Positions 8,299 through 17,637 of a stretch of DNA of 64,000 bases are shown piece by piece (position 1 is the stretch's first letter; every line of letters starts with the position of its first letter). Location of the stretch: assembly GCA_965221725.1 (NCBI GenBank), contig OZ244909.1:3596001-3660000 (forward strand), given 5' to 3'. Origin of the DNA: HK1 sp965221725 (GTDB lineage Bacteria; Pseudomonadota; Gammaproteobacteria; HK1). The notes under the pieces were generated by a model, which was not told the origin of the DNA, did not search any database, and saw nothing but the letters and a program-made list of their open reading frames with translations. A program made the position numbers and the translations under genes.

Positions 8299-9432
8299 TT
8301 GAGATTCGCCATCGTCGCCGGCGAGCCCTCGGGAGACATGCTCGCGGGCGGGTTGGTCGAAGCGATTCGCGCCCGGGTGCCGGGAGCGCGGTTCGAGGGC
8401 ATTGCGGGTCCGCGCATGCTCGCTCTCGGCTGCCGGTCCCTGTATCCGATGGAGCGCCTGTCGGTCATGGGGCTGACCGAGGCGGCCGGGCGCTATCTGG
8501 AGCTCGTTCCGGTCCGACGCCGCCTGGCCAGGCGATTCGCCGAGGATCCGCCCGATGCGTTCATCGGCGTGGATGCGCCTGATTTCAACCTCTCGCTGGA
8601 ACTCGCGCTGCGCCGCGCCGGCGTGAAGACGGTGCATTTCGTCAGCCCGTCGGTCTGGGCATGGCGGCGGTACCGGCTCGCGAAGATCGCGCGGGCGGTG
8701 GACATGATGCTCGCGCTGTTTCCATTCGAGCCCCCGTTGTACGAGGAACGGTCCATTCCGGTGCGGTTCGTGGGACATCCGCTTGCCGACGAGATCGCGA
8801 TGCGCACCAGCCGGGATACGGCTCGGGAGCGGCTGGGCCTCGACCGCCGGGCCCGGATCCTGGCGCTGCTTCCCGGCAGTCGCATGAGCGAGCTGCGGCG
8901 CCTTGCGGAGCCGTTGGCGCGTACCGCGCGCTGGGTACACCGGCGGCGGCCCGACGTGCGGTTCGTCGCGCCTCTGGTCGACCGTGCGACGCACGGATTT
9001 TTCGCACGGGCCCTGAACGAGCATGCCCCCGATGTCCGGTGCGACTTGTTCCTGGGGGAGTCGCGTGATGCGATGGCGGCGAGCGACGTGATCCTGCTTG
9101 CCTCCGGGACCGCGTCGCTCGAAGCGATGCTGCTCAAGCGACCGATGGTGATCACCTATCGGACCATGCGCCTGACGTGGATGGTGGGGCGGGCGATGCT
9201 GCATGTCGATCACGTGGGACTGCCGAACCTCCTGGCCGGCCGGCGTCTGGTGCCGGAGTTGCTGCAGGACGAGGCGACGCCGGAGCGGCTCGGGGCTCTC
9301 GTGCTTGAACGGCTCGACCATCCCGAACGGCAGCGGGTAGTTCTGGAGGAGTTCGATCGGATACACCACACGTTGCGCAACGGCGCCTTCACGAAGGCGT
9401 CCGCGGCGGTGTTGGAGGTGGCGGGCGCATGA
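8299..9432 (+). CDS. lpxB: Lipid-A-disaccharide synthase LpxB
   Basis: Condenses UDP-diacylglucosamine with lipid X to the lipid A disaccharide; peripheral inner-membrane GT19 enzyme. 377 aa. Starts RFAIVAGEPSGDMLAG, a family hallmark, and contains GVDAPDFNL, VSPSVWAWRRYR and LLASGTASLEAMLLKRPMV (nucleotide-sugar site). The start is TTG, like lpxD. The stop overlaps the rnhB ATG. Confidence 0.96.
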   Translation: MRFAIVAGEPSGDMLAGGLVEAIRARVPGARFEGIAGPRMLALGCRSLYPMERLSVMGLTEAAGRYLELVPVRRRLARRFAEDPPDAFIGVDAPDFNLSLELALRRAGVKTVHFVSPSVWAWRRYRLAKIARAVDMMLALFPFEPPLYEERSIPVRFVGHPLADEIAMRTSRDTARERLGLDRRARILALLPGSRMSELRRLAEPLARTARWVHRRRPDVRFVAPLVDRATHGFFARALNEHAPDVRCDLFLGESRDAMAASDVILLASGTASLEAMLLKRPMVITYRTMRLTWMVGRAMLHVDHVGLPNLLAGRRLVPELLQDEATPERLGALVLERLDHPERQRVVLEEFDRIHHTLRNGAFTKASAAVLEVAGA

Positions 9433-10043
9433 ACGGCCGCACCGGGACGGGGGTCGGACTCGTTGCCGGCGTCGATGAAGCGGGTCGTGGGCCACTGGCG
9501 GGCCCGGTGTTCGCCGCCGCGGTGATTCTCGATCCGGACGCCCAAATCGAGGGGCTTGCGGATTCGAAGCGTCTTTCCGCCGGACGGCGGGCGGATCTGG
9601 ACCACGAAATTCGCGAGCGTGCGCTAAGCTTTGCCGTGGCCCGAGTCGGCGCCACGGTCATCGACGCCATCAACATCCTCCAGGCGACGATGCAGGCGAT
9701 GCGCGAGGCGGTCGGTGGGCTCGACCCCTCGCCGGACGAGGTCCTCGTCGATGGGAATCGTTGTCCGACCCTGTCCTGTCCGGCGCGAGCGGTGGTGAGG
9801 GGTGATGTGAGCGTCGCCGCCATCAGCGCCGCGTCGATTCTCGCCAAGGTCGCGCGGGATCGGGAAATGATGGAGATGGACCGCCGTTATCCGGAATACG
9901 GATTCGCCCGCCACAAGGGCTATGGGACGCGCGCCCACCGCGCCGCCCTGGCGCGGCTCGGTCCCTCGCCGATCCATCGTACGAGCTTCGCTCCGGTCCG
10001 GTCGGCGCTCTTTCGCAACGCACCGGAGCGAGACCGTTCATGA
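9429..10043 (+). CDS. rnhB: Ribonuclease HII
   Basis: Removes ribonucleotides misincorporated in DNA. 204 aa. N-terminal catalytic motif GVDEAGRGPLAGPV with the D-E pair at residues 16-17; further conserved acidic residue in EVLVDGN; SVAAISAASILAKVARD and YGFARHKGYGT complete the type 2 signature. ATGA overlaps on both sides (lpxB, dnaE) show it is embedded in one transcript; lpxB-rnhB-dnaE is the enterobacterial order. Confidence 0.96.
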   Translation: MNGRTGTGVGLVAGVDEAGRGPLAGPVFAAAVILDPDAQIEGLADSKRLSAGRRADLDHEIRERALSFAVARVGATVIDAINILQATMQAMREAVGGLDPSPDEVLVDGNRCPTLSCPARAVVRGDVSVAAISAASILAKVARDREMMEMDRRYPEYGFARHKGYGTRAHRAALARLGPSPIHRTSFAPVRSALFRNAPERDRS

Positions 10044-13000
10044 ATCCCGGATTCGTCCATCTGAACCTGCATTCCGAATTTTCGCTTGCCGACGGGATAT
10101 CCCGGATCGGTCCGCTCATCGAGCGCACCAGGGCGCTCGGCATGCCGGCGGTCGCCATCACCGACCGAGCGAACCTGTTCGGCATGGTGCGCTTCTACCG
10201 CGCGGCGGTCGCGGCGGGGGTCAAGCCGATTGTCGGTGTCGACCTTCCGATCCGCAGCACTTCGGGCAGTGCCGCGGACGGTTTGCTGACGCTGCTCGCG
10301 ATGGATGGCTCCGGTTACCGGCAACTCGCCCGGCTCCTGACCCGATGCTACCTGGCGGATCGCAACACCGCGGTCCCCGTCGCCGACCGGACATGGGTCG
10401 GCGAGTATGCCGACGGGGTCATCGCGGTATCTCCCGGACCCGCGGGGGACATCGGCCAGGCGCTGCTGCACGGGCGCGCCGGGGAGGCGGAGTGTCGGGC
10501 CCGGGGGTGGGCGTCCGTGTTCGGGGATCGCTTCTACCTCGGCGTCCAGCGCACGGGGCGCGCCGAAGATGCCCCGTGCCTGGAGTCGACGGTCGATCTG
10601 GCCGTGTCGACCGGGCTCCCGGTCGTGGCCGGCAACGACGTGAGATTTCTCGAACGGGACGATTTCGAGGCGCACGAAGCGCGGGTCTGTATCCACGATG
10701 GCCGGATTCTGGCCGATCCGCGGCGACCGAGGAGGTACAGCGAAGAGCAGTATCTGAAGTCACCGCAGGAGATGGCGGCGCTGTTCGAGGATCTTCCCGA
10801 AGCTCTGGAGAACGCGGTGGAGATCGCGCGCCGATGCACCGTGACGCTCGATCTCGGCGGCAGTCATCTCCCCGAATTTCCCGTCCCGGACGGCCACGAC
10901 CTTGACGAGTGGTTCGCCGAGCGCACCCGGGCGGGGCTCAGGTGGCGCCGCGAACGGCCGGGACCGGGCACGGAAGCCCCCGGCGGCCAGGAAGCGCAGT
11001 ACCGGCAGCGCCTGGAGATGGAGCTCGACGTCATCTGTCGCATGGGGTATCCGGGGTATTTCCTCATCGTGGCGGACTTCATCCGGTGGGCGAGAGAGCA
11101 GCGGATTCCGGTCGGGCCGGGGCGCGGTTCGGGGGCCGGGTCCCTCGTCGCCTACGCCCTGGGCATCACCGATCTCGACCCGCTCCGGTACGACCTGCTC
11201 TTCGAGCGTTTCCTGAACCCGGAGCGGGTGTCACTGCCGGATTTCGACATCGACTTCTGCATGGAGGGCCGGGATCGGGTCATCGAATACGTCGCTTCGC
11301 GGTATTCCTCCGACCACGTCGCCCAGATCATCACCTTCGGTACCATGGCGGCCAAGGCGGTGGTACGCGATGTCGGTCGGGTGCTTGGTCACCCCTACGG
11401 CTTCGTCGATCAGGTCGCCAAGCTCATTCCGTTCGAGCTCGGGATGACGCTCGAACGGGCGCTCGCCGAAGACGCACTGAAGGATCGCTACGAGGCGGAC
11501 GACGACGTGAGGTCGATCATCGATCTGGCGCGCAAGCTCGAAGGACTCGCCCGCAACGCGGGACGGCACGCCGGGGGCGTGGTGATCGCCCCGGGGCGCC
11601 TGACCGAGTTCACTGCGCTCTACCGCGAGCCCGGTGCGGTGAGCGCGGTGACCCAGTTCGACAAGGACGACATCGAAGCGATCGGCCTGGTGAAGTTCGA
11701 CTTTCTCGGCCTGCGCACGCTTACCATCATCGACTGGACGCTTGCCACCGTCAACGAGAAGCGCCGGGCCGACGCGCAGGTCCCGCTGGACCTCGAAAGC
11801 CTGTCCACCGACGACCCGGCCACCTACGAGCTCATCCGCAGCGGGGCGACCACCGCGGTGTTCCAGCTCGAATCACGCGGAATGAGAGACCTGGTGCGGC
11901 GCCTGCTCCCGGACTGCTTCGACGACGTCATCGCTCTCGTCGCCCTGTTCCGCCCCGGTCCGCTCCAATCCGGAATGGTCGAGGACTTCATCGCGCGCAA
12001 GCACGGCCAGGCGGTCATCGAGTACCTGCACCCGCAGCTCGAGTCCATTCTCAAGCCGACCTACGGCGTCATCCTTTATCAGGAACAGGTGATGCAGATT
12101 GCTCAGGTGCTCGCCGGCTACACGCTGGGAGAGGCCGACCTGCTGCGTCGCGCGATGGGCAAGAAGAAGCCCGAGGAGATGGCCGAGCACCGCGGTGCGT
12201 TCGTGGACGGCGCGACGAGCCGGGGAGTGGACGGTGACCGGGCCACGTACATTTTCGACCTGATGGAAAAGTTCGCCGGATACGGCTTCAACAAGTCGCA
12301 TTCCGCCGCTTACGCGCTCCTGACCTACCAGACCGCATGGCTGAAGACGCACCATCCCGCCGCGTTCATGGCGGCGGTGCTGTCCGCCGACATGGACAGC
12401 ACCGACAAGGTCGTCAATCTGGTCGAGGAGTGCCGCTCGCTGGGGCTTGCAGTCGTACCGCCGCACGTCAACGAATGCGTCTACCGCTTCAGCGTGGCCG
12501 ATGAACGCAGCGTCCGGTACGGACTCGGCGCGATCAAGGGGGTGGGGGAAGCCGCAATCGAAAACGTCATCGACGAACGCACGCGCAACGGACACTACAC
12601 GGATCTGTTCGACTTCACCCGTCGCATCGATCACCGCAGGGTCAATCGGCGCGTGGTGGAGGCACTCGTGCGAGCCGGCGCGCTCGACGGGCTGGGGCCC
12701 TCTCGGGCGGCGATGACGCTGAGCCTCACCGACGCCATGCTCGCCGCCGAGCAACTCGCGCGAGACACCTCGACCGGCCAGGACGACATGTTCGGCGGTG
12801 CGCTCCTCGGTGGGAACGTCGAATCCCGGTTCAGGATCGGGGCCGAGTGGTCGGAGGACGAACGTCTCGCCGGCGAGAAGGAGACCCTGGGGCTGTATCT
12901 GACCGGTCACCCGATTACCCGGTTCGAGCCCGAGCTGAAGGCGATTGCCGGCGCGAGGCTCTCCGAGCTGCGCCCGATCCCGGGGCAGAGGCAGGCCGTC

Positions 13001-13489
13001 GCCGGCCTGATGGCGGGGCTGCGCACATTGAATACGCGTAACGGCCGGATGGGAATCGCGACGCTCGATGACCGGACCGCCCGCGTCGAAGTCCGGATCT
13101 ACTCCGAGCTGTTTTCGAGTTGTCGCGAGATCCTGGTGAAGGACCGGTTGCTCGTCGTCGAGGGCGAGGTCGAGGACGACGAGTTCACTGGCGGATGTTC
13201 GATGGTCGCGAGCGCGATCGAGGATTTCGAATCGGCACGCGAGCGGCGGGCGCGGCGCATTCTCATCGAGCTGGACGGCGATGTCATGGACGATGGCGTG
13301 GCCGATGCCCTGCGGGAGGCCATGGAGTCGTATCGCACCGGCCGGACGCCCGTGTGCATCGACTATCGCCGGCGGGATGCCCGGGCGAGACTCTCGCTCG
13401 GCAACGCCTGGGCGGTTCGTCCTGCCGAGGCTCTCGTGGATCGGCTGCGCGATGTCGCGGGGACGAAACGAGTCCGAATCGAATACTGA
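10040..13489 (+). CDS. dnaE: DNA polymerase III alpha subunit
   Basis: Catalytic subunit of the replicative polymerase. 1149 aa, close to E. coli's 1160. An N-terminal PHP domain begins FVHLNLHSEFSLADG. The C-family palm holds PDFDIDFCMEGRD with the paired catalytic Asp residues, and the third lies in the region of IALVALFRPGPLQSGMV. GYGFNKSHSAAYALLTYQTA is followed by helix-hairpin-helix and OB-fold (RTLNTRNGRMGIATLDD) segments. No intein or frameshift seen. Start overlaps the rnhB stop. Confidence 0.97.
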   Translation: MNPGFVHLNLHSEFSLADGISRIGPLIERTRALGMPAVAITDRANLFGMVRFYRAAVAAGVKPIVGVDLPIRSTSGSAADGLLTLLAMDGSGYRQLARLLTRCYLADRNTAVPVADRTWVGEYADGVIAVSPGPAGDIGQALLHGRAGEAECRARGWASVFGDRFYLGVQRTGRAEDAPCLESTVDLAVSTGLPVVAGNDVRFLERDDFEAHEARVCIHDGRILADPRRPRRYSEEQYLKSPQEMAALFEDLPEALENAVEIARRCTVTLDLGGSHLPEFPVPDGHDLDEWFAERTRAGLRWRRERPGPGTEAPGGQEAQYRQRLEMELDVICRMGYPGYFLIVADFIRWAREQRIPVGPGRGSGAGSLVAYALGITDLDPLRYDLLFERFLNPERVSLPDFDIDFCMEGRDRVIEYVASRYSSDHVAQIITFGTMAAKAVVRDVGRVLGHPYGFVDQVAKLIPFELGMTLERALAEDALKDRYEADDDVRSIIDLARKLEGLARNAGRHAGGVVIAPGRLTEFTALYREPGAVSAVTQFDKDDIEAIGLVKFDFLGLRTLTIIDWTLATVNEKRRADAQVPLDLESLSTDDPATYELIRSGATTAVFQLESRGMRDLVRRLLPDCFDDVIALVALFRPGPLQSGMVEDFIARKHGQAVIEYLHPQLESILKPTYGVILYQEQVMQIAQVLAGYTLGEADLLRRAMGKKKPEEMAEHRGAFVDGATSRGVDGDRATYIFDLMEKFAGYGFNKSHSAAYALLTYQTAWLKTHHPAAFMAAVLSADMDSTDKVVNLVEECRSLGLAVVPPHVNECVYRFSVADERSVRYGLGAIKGVGEAAIENVIDERTRNGHYTDLFDFTRRIDHRRVNRRVVEALVRAGALDGLGPSRAAMTLSLTDAMLAAEQLARDTSTGQDDMFGGALLGGNVESRFRIGAEWSEDERLAGEKETLGLYLTGHPITRFEPELKAIAGARLSELRPIPGQRQAVAGLMAGLRTLNTRNGRMGIATLDDRTARVEVRIYSELFSSCREILVKDRLLVVEGEVEDDEFTGGCSMVASAIEDFESARERRARRILIELDGDVMDDGVADALREAMESYRTGRTPVCIDYRRRDARARLSLGNAWAVRPAEALVDRLRDVAGTKRVRIEY

Positions 13490-13787
13490 GGAGGCTCTGA
13501 TCAGGCCGGGGCCTTCCTGCGGCACCGGGACGTGCCGCCGCATTTGATGACACAAGTCATTGAATCCGATAGCAAAAAAACCACGCCTTGTTTTGCGGCA
13601 ATGAGAAGCTCCATGGATGGGGTTTTTCGGAGCATACCTGACGGGTCGGGCCGGGTGCGCGGGGGATGCCCCTGCGGATTTCCGGGCGTGACGTCCGCGC
13701 GAGCGTTGTCACCGTCCGGTCGCCGGGGTATTGTCCGAGTGGGTGAGCAACCCTTCGGAAAGTCCCGGGAGGTCCGCGCCGCCGGAG
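13490..13787 (+). promoter_or_regulatory. dnaE-accA intergenic region with candidate accA promoter
   Basis: This 298-base stretch has no credible gene. A sigma70-type promoter is visible: TTGTCA at 13706-13711, a 17-base spacer and TATTGT at 13729-13734. It would start transcription near 13741 and leave about 47 bases before the accA ATG. Just after dnaE there is a perfect short palindrome AGGCCGGGGCCT (13503-13514), and near 13571 an A-rich patch unusual for this GC-rich DNA. So accA seems to have its own promoter in addition to any read-through. Confidence 0.5.
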
Positions 13788-14768
13788 ATGAGCGTGAACT
13801 TTCTCGACTTCGAACGACCGATCGCCGATCTGGAGGAGAAGATCGAGGAGCTTCGCCATGTCGACAGCGATCCGGGCGTCAACATCGGCGAGGAGATCGA
13901 AAGGCTCCGCTCGAAGAGCGAGGCGCTGACGCGGTCGATCTTCGGCAAGCTCACCCCCTGGCAGGTCGCCCGCCTCGCGCGGCACCCCAGACGCCCGTAT
14001 ACCCTCGACTATCTGAGCCGGGTCTTCACGGAGTTCACCGAGCTGCACGGTGACCGACACTTCGCCGATGACGGGGCGATCGTGGGCGGGGTGGCGCGGC
14101 TCGATGGGCATTCGGTCGTGGTCGTCGGGCACCAGAAGGGCCGGACGACGAAGGAGAACATTGACCGCAGCTTCGGAATGCCCCGCCCCGAAGGCTATCG
14201 CAAGGCGCTGCGATTGTTCCGGATGGCCGAGCGTTTTCGCCTGCCGATCATCACCTTCATCGATACCCCCGGAGCCTATCCCGGAGTGGGGGCCGAGGAA
14301 CGCGGGCAGTCGGAGGCAATCGCGCGTAACCTGCATGCCCTGTCGAATCTCGATGTCCCCATCCTGTGCACGGTCATCGGGGAGGGAGGCTCGGGCGGCG
14401 CGTTGGCCATCGGCGTCGCCGACCGCGTGCTGATGCTGCAGTACAGCACCTATTCCGTGATCTCGCCCGAGGGTTGCGCCTCGATCCTGTGGAAGAGCGC
14501 GGATCGGGCCGCGGATGCCGCGAAGGCAATGGGCATTACCTCCGGCCGGCTCAAGGAGCTCGGGCTGATCGATCGGATCGTGAACGAGCCGCTCGGCGGC
14601 GCGCATCGTGACTCCGACACCATGGCCGAATCGCTCCAGGCCGTGCTCGTCGAGGAGCTGGAGGCACTCGTCGCGATGGACGTCGAGGCTCTCAGGCGCC
14701 GCCGCTACCAGCGGCTCATGAGCCACGGTCGATTCCGGGACGAGGAGTCGGGAAGCGGGTCGCGTTGA
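13788..14768 (+). CDS. accA: Acetyl-CoA carboxylase carboxyltransferase subunit alpha
   Basis: Alpha half of the carboxyltransferase that makes malonyl-CoA, the committed step of fatty-acid synthesis; partners AccD, AccB and AccC are not in the window. 326 aa from the ATG before SVNFLDFERPIADLEEKI, the conserved family N-terminus; the frame is open upstream without conserved sequence. Crotonase-fold motifs: RFRLPIITFIDTPGAYPG, GEGGSGGALAIGVADRV and YSVISPEGCASILWK. Downstream of dnaE as in E. coli. Confidence 0.96.
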   Translation: MSVNFLDFERPIADLEEKIEELRHVDSDPGVNIGEEIERLRSKSEALTRSIFGKLTPWQVARLARHPRRPYTLDYLSRVFTEFTELHGDRHFADDGAIVGGVARLDGHSVVVVGHQKGRTTKENIDRSFGMPRPEGYRKALRLFRMAERFRLPIITFIDTPGAYPGVGAEERGQSEAIARNLHALSNLDVPILCTVIGEGGSGGALAIGVADRVLMLQYSTYSVISPEGCASILWKSADRAADAAKAMGITSGRLKELGLIDRIVNEPLGGAHRDSDTMAESLQAVLVEELEALVAMDVEALRRRRYQRLMSHGRFRDEESGSGSR

Positions 14769-14809
14769 TCCGGCCTTCACTCCCCGGTACGCTTCCCCGC
14801 CTTTTTTTC
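14750..14809 (+). terminator. Candidate intrinsic terminator after accA
   Basis: GGGAAGCG at 14750-14757 (last codons of accA) is the exact reverse complement of CGCTTCCC at 14791-14798, followed after four bases by seven T's (14803-14809). The 33-base loop is long, so strength is uncertain. It would separate the dnaE/accA transcript from tpiA-secG-nuo. Confidence 0.4.
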
Positions 14810-14857
14810 GTGAGCCGGCCGGTTTCCGGATCGGCCACTCCCCCGGTGGTTGAAGGC

Positions 14858-15610
14858 ATGCGTCGTCCGTTCGTTGTCGGCAACTGGAAGATGAATGGTT
14901 CCCGGGAAAGTGCGCGGGCGCTGGTTGCCGGGGTGTGCTCCGGCGCGTGCGGGTCGCCGGGGGTGGACATCGGGTTATGCCCGCCCTTCGTCTACATGGA
15001 CGATGCGCGCGCGGCGATCAGGGATGCGTCGGTTCGGCTCGGCGGTCAGAATTGCGCCGGGGCCGAGCGGGGCGCGTTCACCGGCGAAGTGTCGGCGGAC
15101 ATGCTGGCCGATGTGGGCTGCGTCTTCGTGCTGATCGGTCACTCCGAGCGTCGCACGCTGTACGCGGAGAGCGACGACGCCGTGGCCCGGAAGACGGAGT
15201 TGGCGCTCGCGGCCGGACTTGCGCCGGTGGTCTGTGTCGGCGAGACCCTGGCCGAACGCGAGGCGGAGCGGACCGAGGCCGTGGTCGGGCGTCAGATCGA
15301 CGCGGTGATGGCCCGCCTCGACGATGACCGCCTCGCGCGCATCGTCGTCGCGTACGAGCCGGTGTGGGCGATCGGCACCGGCCGGACTGCCACCCCGGCC
15401 CAGGCCAACGCGGTCCACGCATTTCTCAGGGGGCGAGTGGCGGCCCGGCATCCGAATGTGGCGGCCGGACTTCGGATACTCTACGGCGGGAGCGTGAAGG
15501 CGGAGAACGCAGTCTCGCTGTTCTCCGAGCCCGATGTCGACGGCGGGCTCGTGGGTGGCGCGTCGCTCGACGCGGAACAATTCGTCGACATCTGTCGGGC
15601 GGCGGGCTGA
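14858..15610 (+). CDS. tpiA: Triosephosphate isomerase
   Basis: Interconverts DHAP and glyceraldehyde 3-phosphate in glycolysis/gluconeogenesis. 250 aa. Catalytic residues are visible: Lys11 in GNWKMNG, His95 in IGHSERR and Glu167 in AYEPVWAIGTGRTA; the phosphate-binding end reads ILYGGSVKAEN and GGLVGGASL. ATG 14858 was chosen because RRPFVVGNWKMNG is the conserved N-terminus; upstream in-frame codons have no similarity to the family. tpiA-secG-tRNA-Leu-nuo is a common order in proteobacteria. Confidence 0.97.
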   Translation: MRRPFVVGNWKMNGSRESARALVAGVCSGACGSPGVDIGLCPPFVYMDDARAAIRDASVRLGGQNCAGAERGAFTGEVSADMLADVGCVFVLIGHSERRTLYAESDDAVARKTELALAAGLAPVVCVGETLAEREAERTEAVVGRQIDAVMARLDDDRLARIVVAYEPVWAIGTGRTATPAQANAVHAFLRGRVAARHPNVAAGLRILYGGSVKAENAVSLFSEPDVDGGLVGGASLDAEQFVDICRAAG

Positions 15611-15611
15611 G

Positions 15612-15995
15612 ATGGCACAGATTCTGCTTGTGGTTCAGATCCTGATCTGCATCGCGCTGGTGGCGCTGGTCTTGTTGCAGCAGGGGCGTGGTGCGGACGC
15701 GGGGGCATCGTTCGGCGGCGGCTCTTCGGGCTCGCTGTTCGGGTCGCGCGGGCCCGCTTCGTTCCTGTCGAAGGTGACCGCGGGACTGGCGGTGCTGTTC
15801 TTCGCGAACAGCCTTGGATTGGCGTATATTTCCAGCCAGTCGATCGAGCGCCGCAGCGTGGTGGAGCGTGTGCAGTCGCAGTCGGCATCCGAAACTTCGC
15901 AGGTGCCCGGGGAGGGCGGAGACGTGCCGTTTCTCCCGACCGACGGCGGGGGTACGGGCGCGCAGGAAGTGCCCCAGGCCCCGGCGTCCCAGTGA
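15612..15995 (+). CDS. secG: Preprotein translocase subunit SecG
   Basis: Small membrane subunit of the SecYEG channel that eases preprotein passage. 127 aa with two membrane helices (ILLVVQILICIALVALVLLQ and LSKVTAGLAVLFFANSLGLAY) joined by the conserved glycine/serine-rich loop QQGRGADAGASFGGGSSGSLFG. The C-terminal tail is acidic and Gly/Pro-rich and not conserved. It starts one base after the tpiA stop and ends seven bases before tRNA-Leu, so the tRNA is probably processed from a mixed transcript. Confidence 0.95.
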   Translation: MAQILLVVQILICIALVALVLLQQGRGADAGASFGGGSSGSLFGSRGPASFLSKVTAGLAVLFFANSLGLAYISSQSIERRSVVERVQSQSASETSQVPGEGGDVPFLPTDGGGTGAQEVPQAPASQ

Positions 15996-16002
15996 TGTCG
16001 TC

Positions 16003-16088
16003 GCCGAAGTGGTGGAATTGGTAGACACGCTATCTTGAGGGGGTAGTGCCCTTTGGGCGTGCCGGTTCGAGTCCGGCCTTCGGCACCA
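16003..16088 (+). tRNA. tRNA-Leu (anticodon GAG)
   Basis: 86 nt including the encoded CCA (16086-16088). Acceptor arms 16003-16009 and 16078-16084 pair fully. The anticodon stem CTATC/GGTAG encloses a loop with GAG after the invariant T. A long class II variable arm (TGCCC-TTT-GGGCG) and T arm GCCGG-TTCGAGT-CCGGC are present. It lies between secG and nuoA, like leuU beside secG in E. coli. Confidence 0.97.
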
Positions 16089-16102
16089 ATTGATCCTGAC
16101 AG

Positions 16103-16459
16103 ATGCTAGAGAGCTATCTCCCGATCCTCGTCTTCCTCGTCGTCGGCCTGGGGCTTGGCGGGGCGATGCTCGCGGTCGGTGCGGTGCTCGGCCCCCACCG
16201 CCCGGACAGCGACAAGCTGTCTCCCTACGAGTGCGGGTTCGAAGCGTTCGAAGACTCCCGGATGAAATTCGATGTCCGCTACTACCTCGTTGCCATCCTG
16301 TTCATCATTTTCGATCTGGAGATCGCATTCCTGTTCCCGTGGGCGATCGTGCTCGACGAGATCGGCGTGTTCGGTTTCGGTGCGATGATGGTGTTCCTCG
16401 CGGTACTCGTGGTCGGCTTCGTCTACGAGTGGAGGAAGGGGGCGCTCGAATGGGAATAG
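16103..16459 (+). CDS. nuoA: NADH-quinone oxidoreductase subunit A
   Basis: Small membrane subunit of complex I near the quinone site. 118 aa with three hydrophobic segments (LPILVFLVVGLGLGGAMLAV; YYLVAILFIIFDLEIAFLFP; FGAMMVFLAVLVVGFVYEW). SPYECGFEAFEDSRMKFDVR is the conserved loop with the reactive Cys. First gene of the nuo operon, 14 bases after tRNA-Leu. Its end overlaps nuoB by 10 bases. Confidence 0.97.
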   Translation: MLESYLPILVFLVVGLGLGGAMLAVGAVLGPHRPDSDKLSPYECGFEAFEDSRMKFDVRYYLVAILFIIFDLEIAFLFPWAIVLDEIGVFGFGAMMVFLAVLVVGFVYEWRKGALEWE

Positions 16460-16926
16460 AGGGACGGTTCGAGGAAGGGTTCGTCACCACCACCGCGGAC
16501 AAGTTGATCAACTGGGCCCGCACCGGGTCGTTGTGGCCGATGACGTTCGGGCTCGCATGCTGCGCGGTGGAGATGATGCACGCGGGGGCGGCGCGCTACG
16601 ATCTGGACCGGTTTGGCATCCTCTTCCGCCCGAGCCCTCGCCAGTCGGACGTGATGATCGTTGCCGGGACGCTGGTGAACAAGATGGCGCCGGCGCTCCG
16701 GAAGGTCTACGACCAGATGCCCGAGCCGCGTTGGGTCATCTCGATGGGTTCGTGCGCCAACGGCGGCGGCTACTACCACTACTCCTACGCGGTGGTCCGG
16801 GGCTGTGACCGAATCGTGCCGGTCGATATCTACGTCCCCGGCTGTCCTCCGACGGCCGAGGCACTGCTCTACGGGATCATCCGGCTGCACGACAAGATCC
16901 GGCGAGAGCACACCATCGCGCGCTAG
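16450..16926 (+). CDS. nuoB: NADH-quinone oxidoreductase subunit B
   Basis: Carries the terminal [4Fe-4S] cluster N2 that reduces quinone. 158 aa. Cluster ligands are visible: the Cys pair in GLACCAVEMM, one in SMGSCANGGGYYHYSY and one in VPGCPPTAEALLYG. The ATG lies inside the nuoA 3' end, indicating coupled translation. The frame is open upstream but that part is nuoA in another frame. Confidence 0.97.
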   Translation: MGIEGRFEEGFVTTTADKLINWARTGSLWPMTFGLACCAVEMMHAGAARYDLDRFGILFRPSPRQSDVMIVAGTLVNKMAPALRKVYDQMPEPRWVISMGSCANGGGYYHYSYAVVRGCDRIVPVDIYVPGCPPTAEALLYGIIRLHDKIRREHTIAR

Positions 16927-16938
16927 GAATTGGCGAGC

Positions 16939-17637
16939 ATGTCTCACGCGGCCGAGCGTCTTGCGACGCTCGTTCAGGAGCGCCTGGGAAGCGACGTCGG
17001 GGTAGCGGCGTCGCGGTTCGGGGAAGTGGCGTTGGAGGTCGCGCCGGCGGCGTTGCGTGCGGTATGCGCCGAGTTGCGCGACGGCGACGGGTTGCGGTTT
17101 GGGCAGCTCGTGGATCTCTGCGCAGTGGACTGGCTCGACTACGGACGCGCGGACTGGGAGACGAGCGATTCTGCCACCGCGCAGGGATTCTCCCGCGGAG
17201 TTCAGGGCCGCAACCACGTGGAGACGAGGCACGAGGGTGCGCGCTACACTGTCGTCTACCACCTGCTTTCGCACGAACTCAACCAGCGGATTCGGGTCCG
17301 GTGTCCGGCGCCGGGCGATCCCCCGGTGGTGGAGTCGGTGCACGACATCTGGAACTCCGCCGACTGGTACGAGCGCGAGGCGTTCGATCTCTTCGGGATT
17401 CTGTTCGACGGACACCCCGATCTGCGCCGGATCCTTACCGACTACGGTTTTGTCGGGCACCCCTTCCGGAAGGACTTCCCGCTCATCGGGGAGGTCGAAA
17501 TGCGCTACGACCCGGCGCGCCGGCGCGTGGTGTACGAGCCCGTTTCGATCGAGCCGAGAACCCTGGTGCCTCGGGTGATCCGGCCCGACGAGCACCAAGA
17601 CGGCGAACCCGGCGCGACGGAAGCGGCCGATGCCTGA
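16939..17637 (+). CDS. nuoC: NADH-quinone oxidoreductase subunit C
   Basis: Peripheral-arm subunit (30-kDa family). 232 aa from ATG 16939; an in-frame TTG lies nine bases upstream. Contains the family signature WYEREAFDLFGILFDGHPDL and GFVGHPFRKDFPL. It is a separate gene rather than fused to nuoD as in enterics and pseudomonads, and overlaps nuoD by eight bases. Confidence 0.95.
   Translation: MSHAAERLATLVQERLGSDVGVAASRFGEVALEVAPAALRAVCAELRDGDGLRFGQLVDLCAVDWLDYGRADWETSDSATAQGFSRGVQGRNHVETRHEGARYTVVYHLLSHELNQRIRVRCPAPGDPPVVESVHDIWNSADWYEREAFDLFGILFDGHPDLRRILTDYGFVGHPFRKDFPLIGEVEMRYDPARRRVVYEPVSIEPRTLVPRVIRPDEHQDGEPGATEAADA

Noticed and set aside
13532..14053. Frame starting in the dnaE-accA spacer
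   Set aside because: Enters accA in the wrong frame and has no conserved sequence; the spacer is better read as a promoter region.
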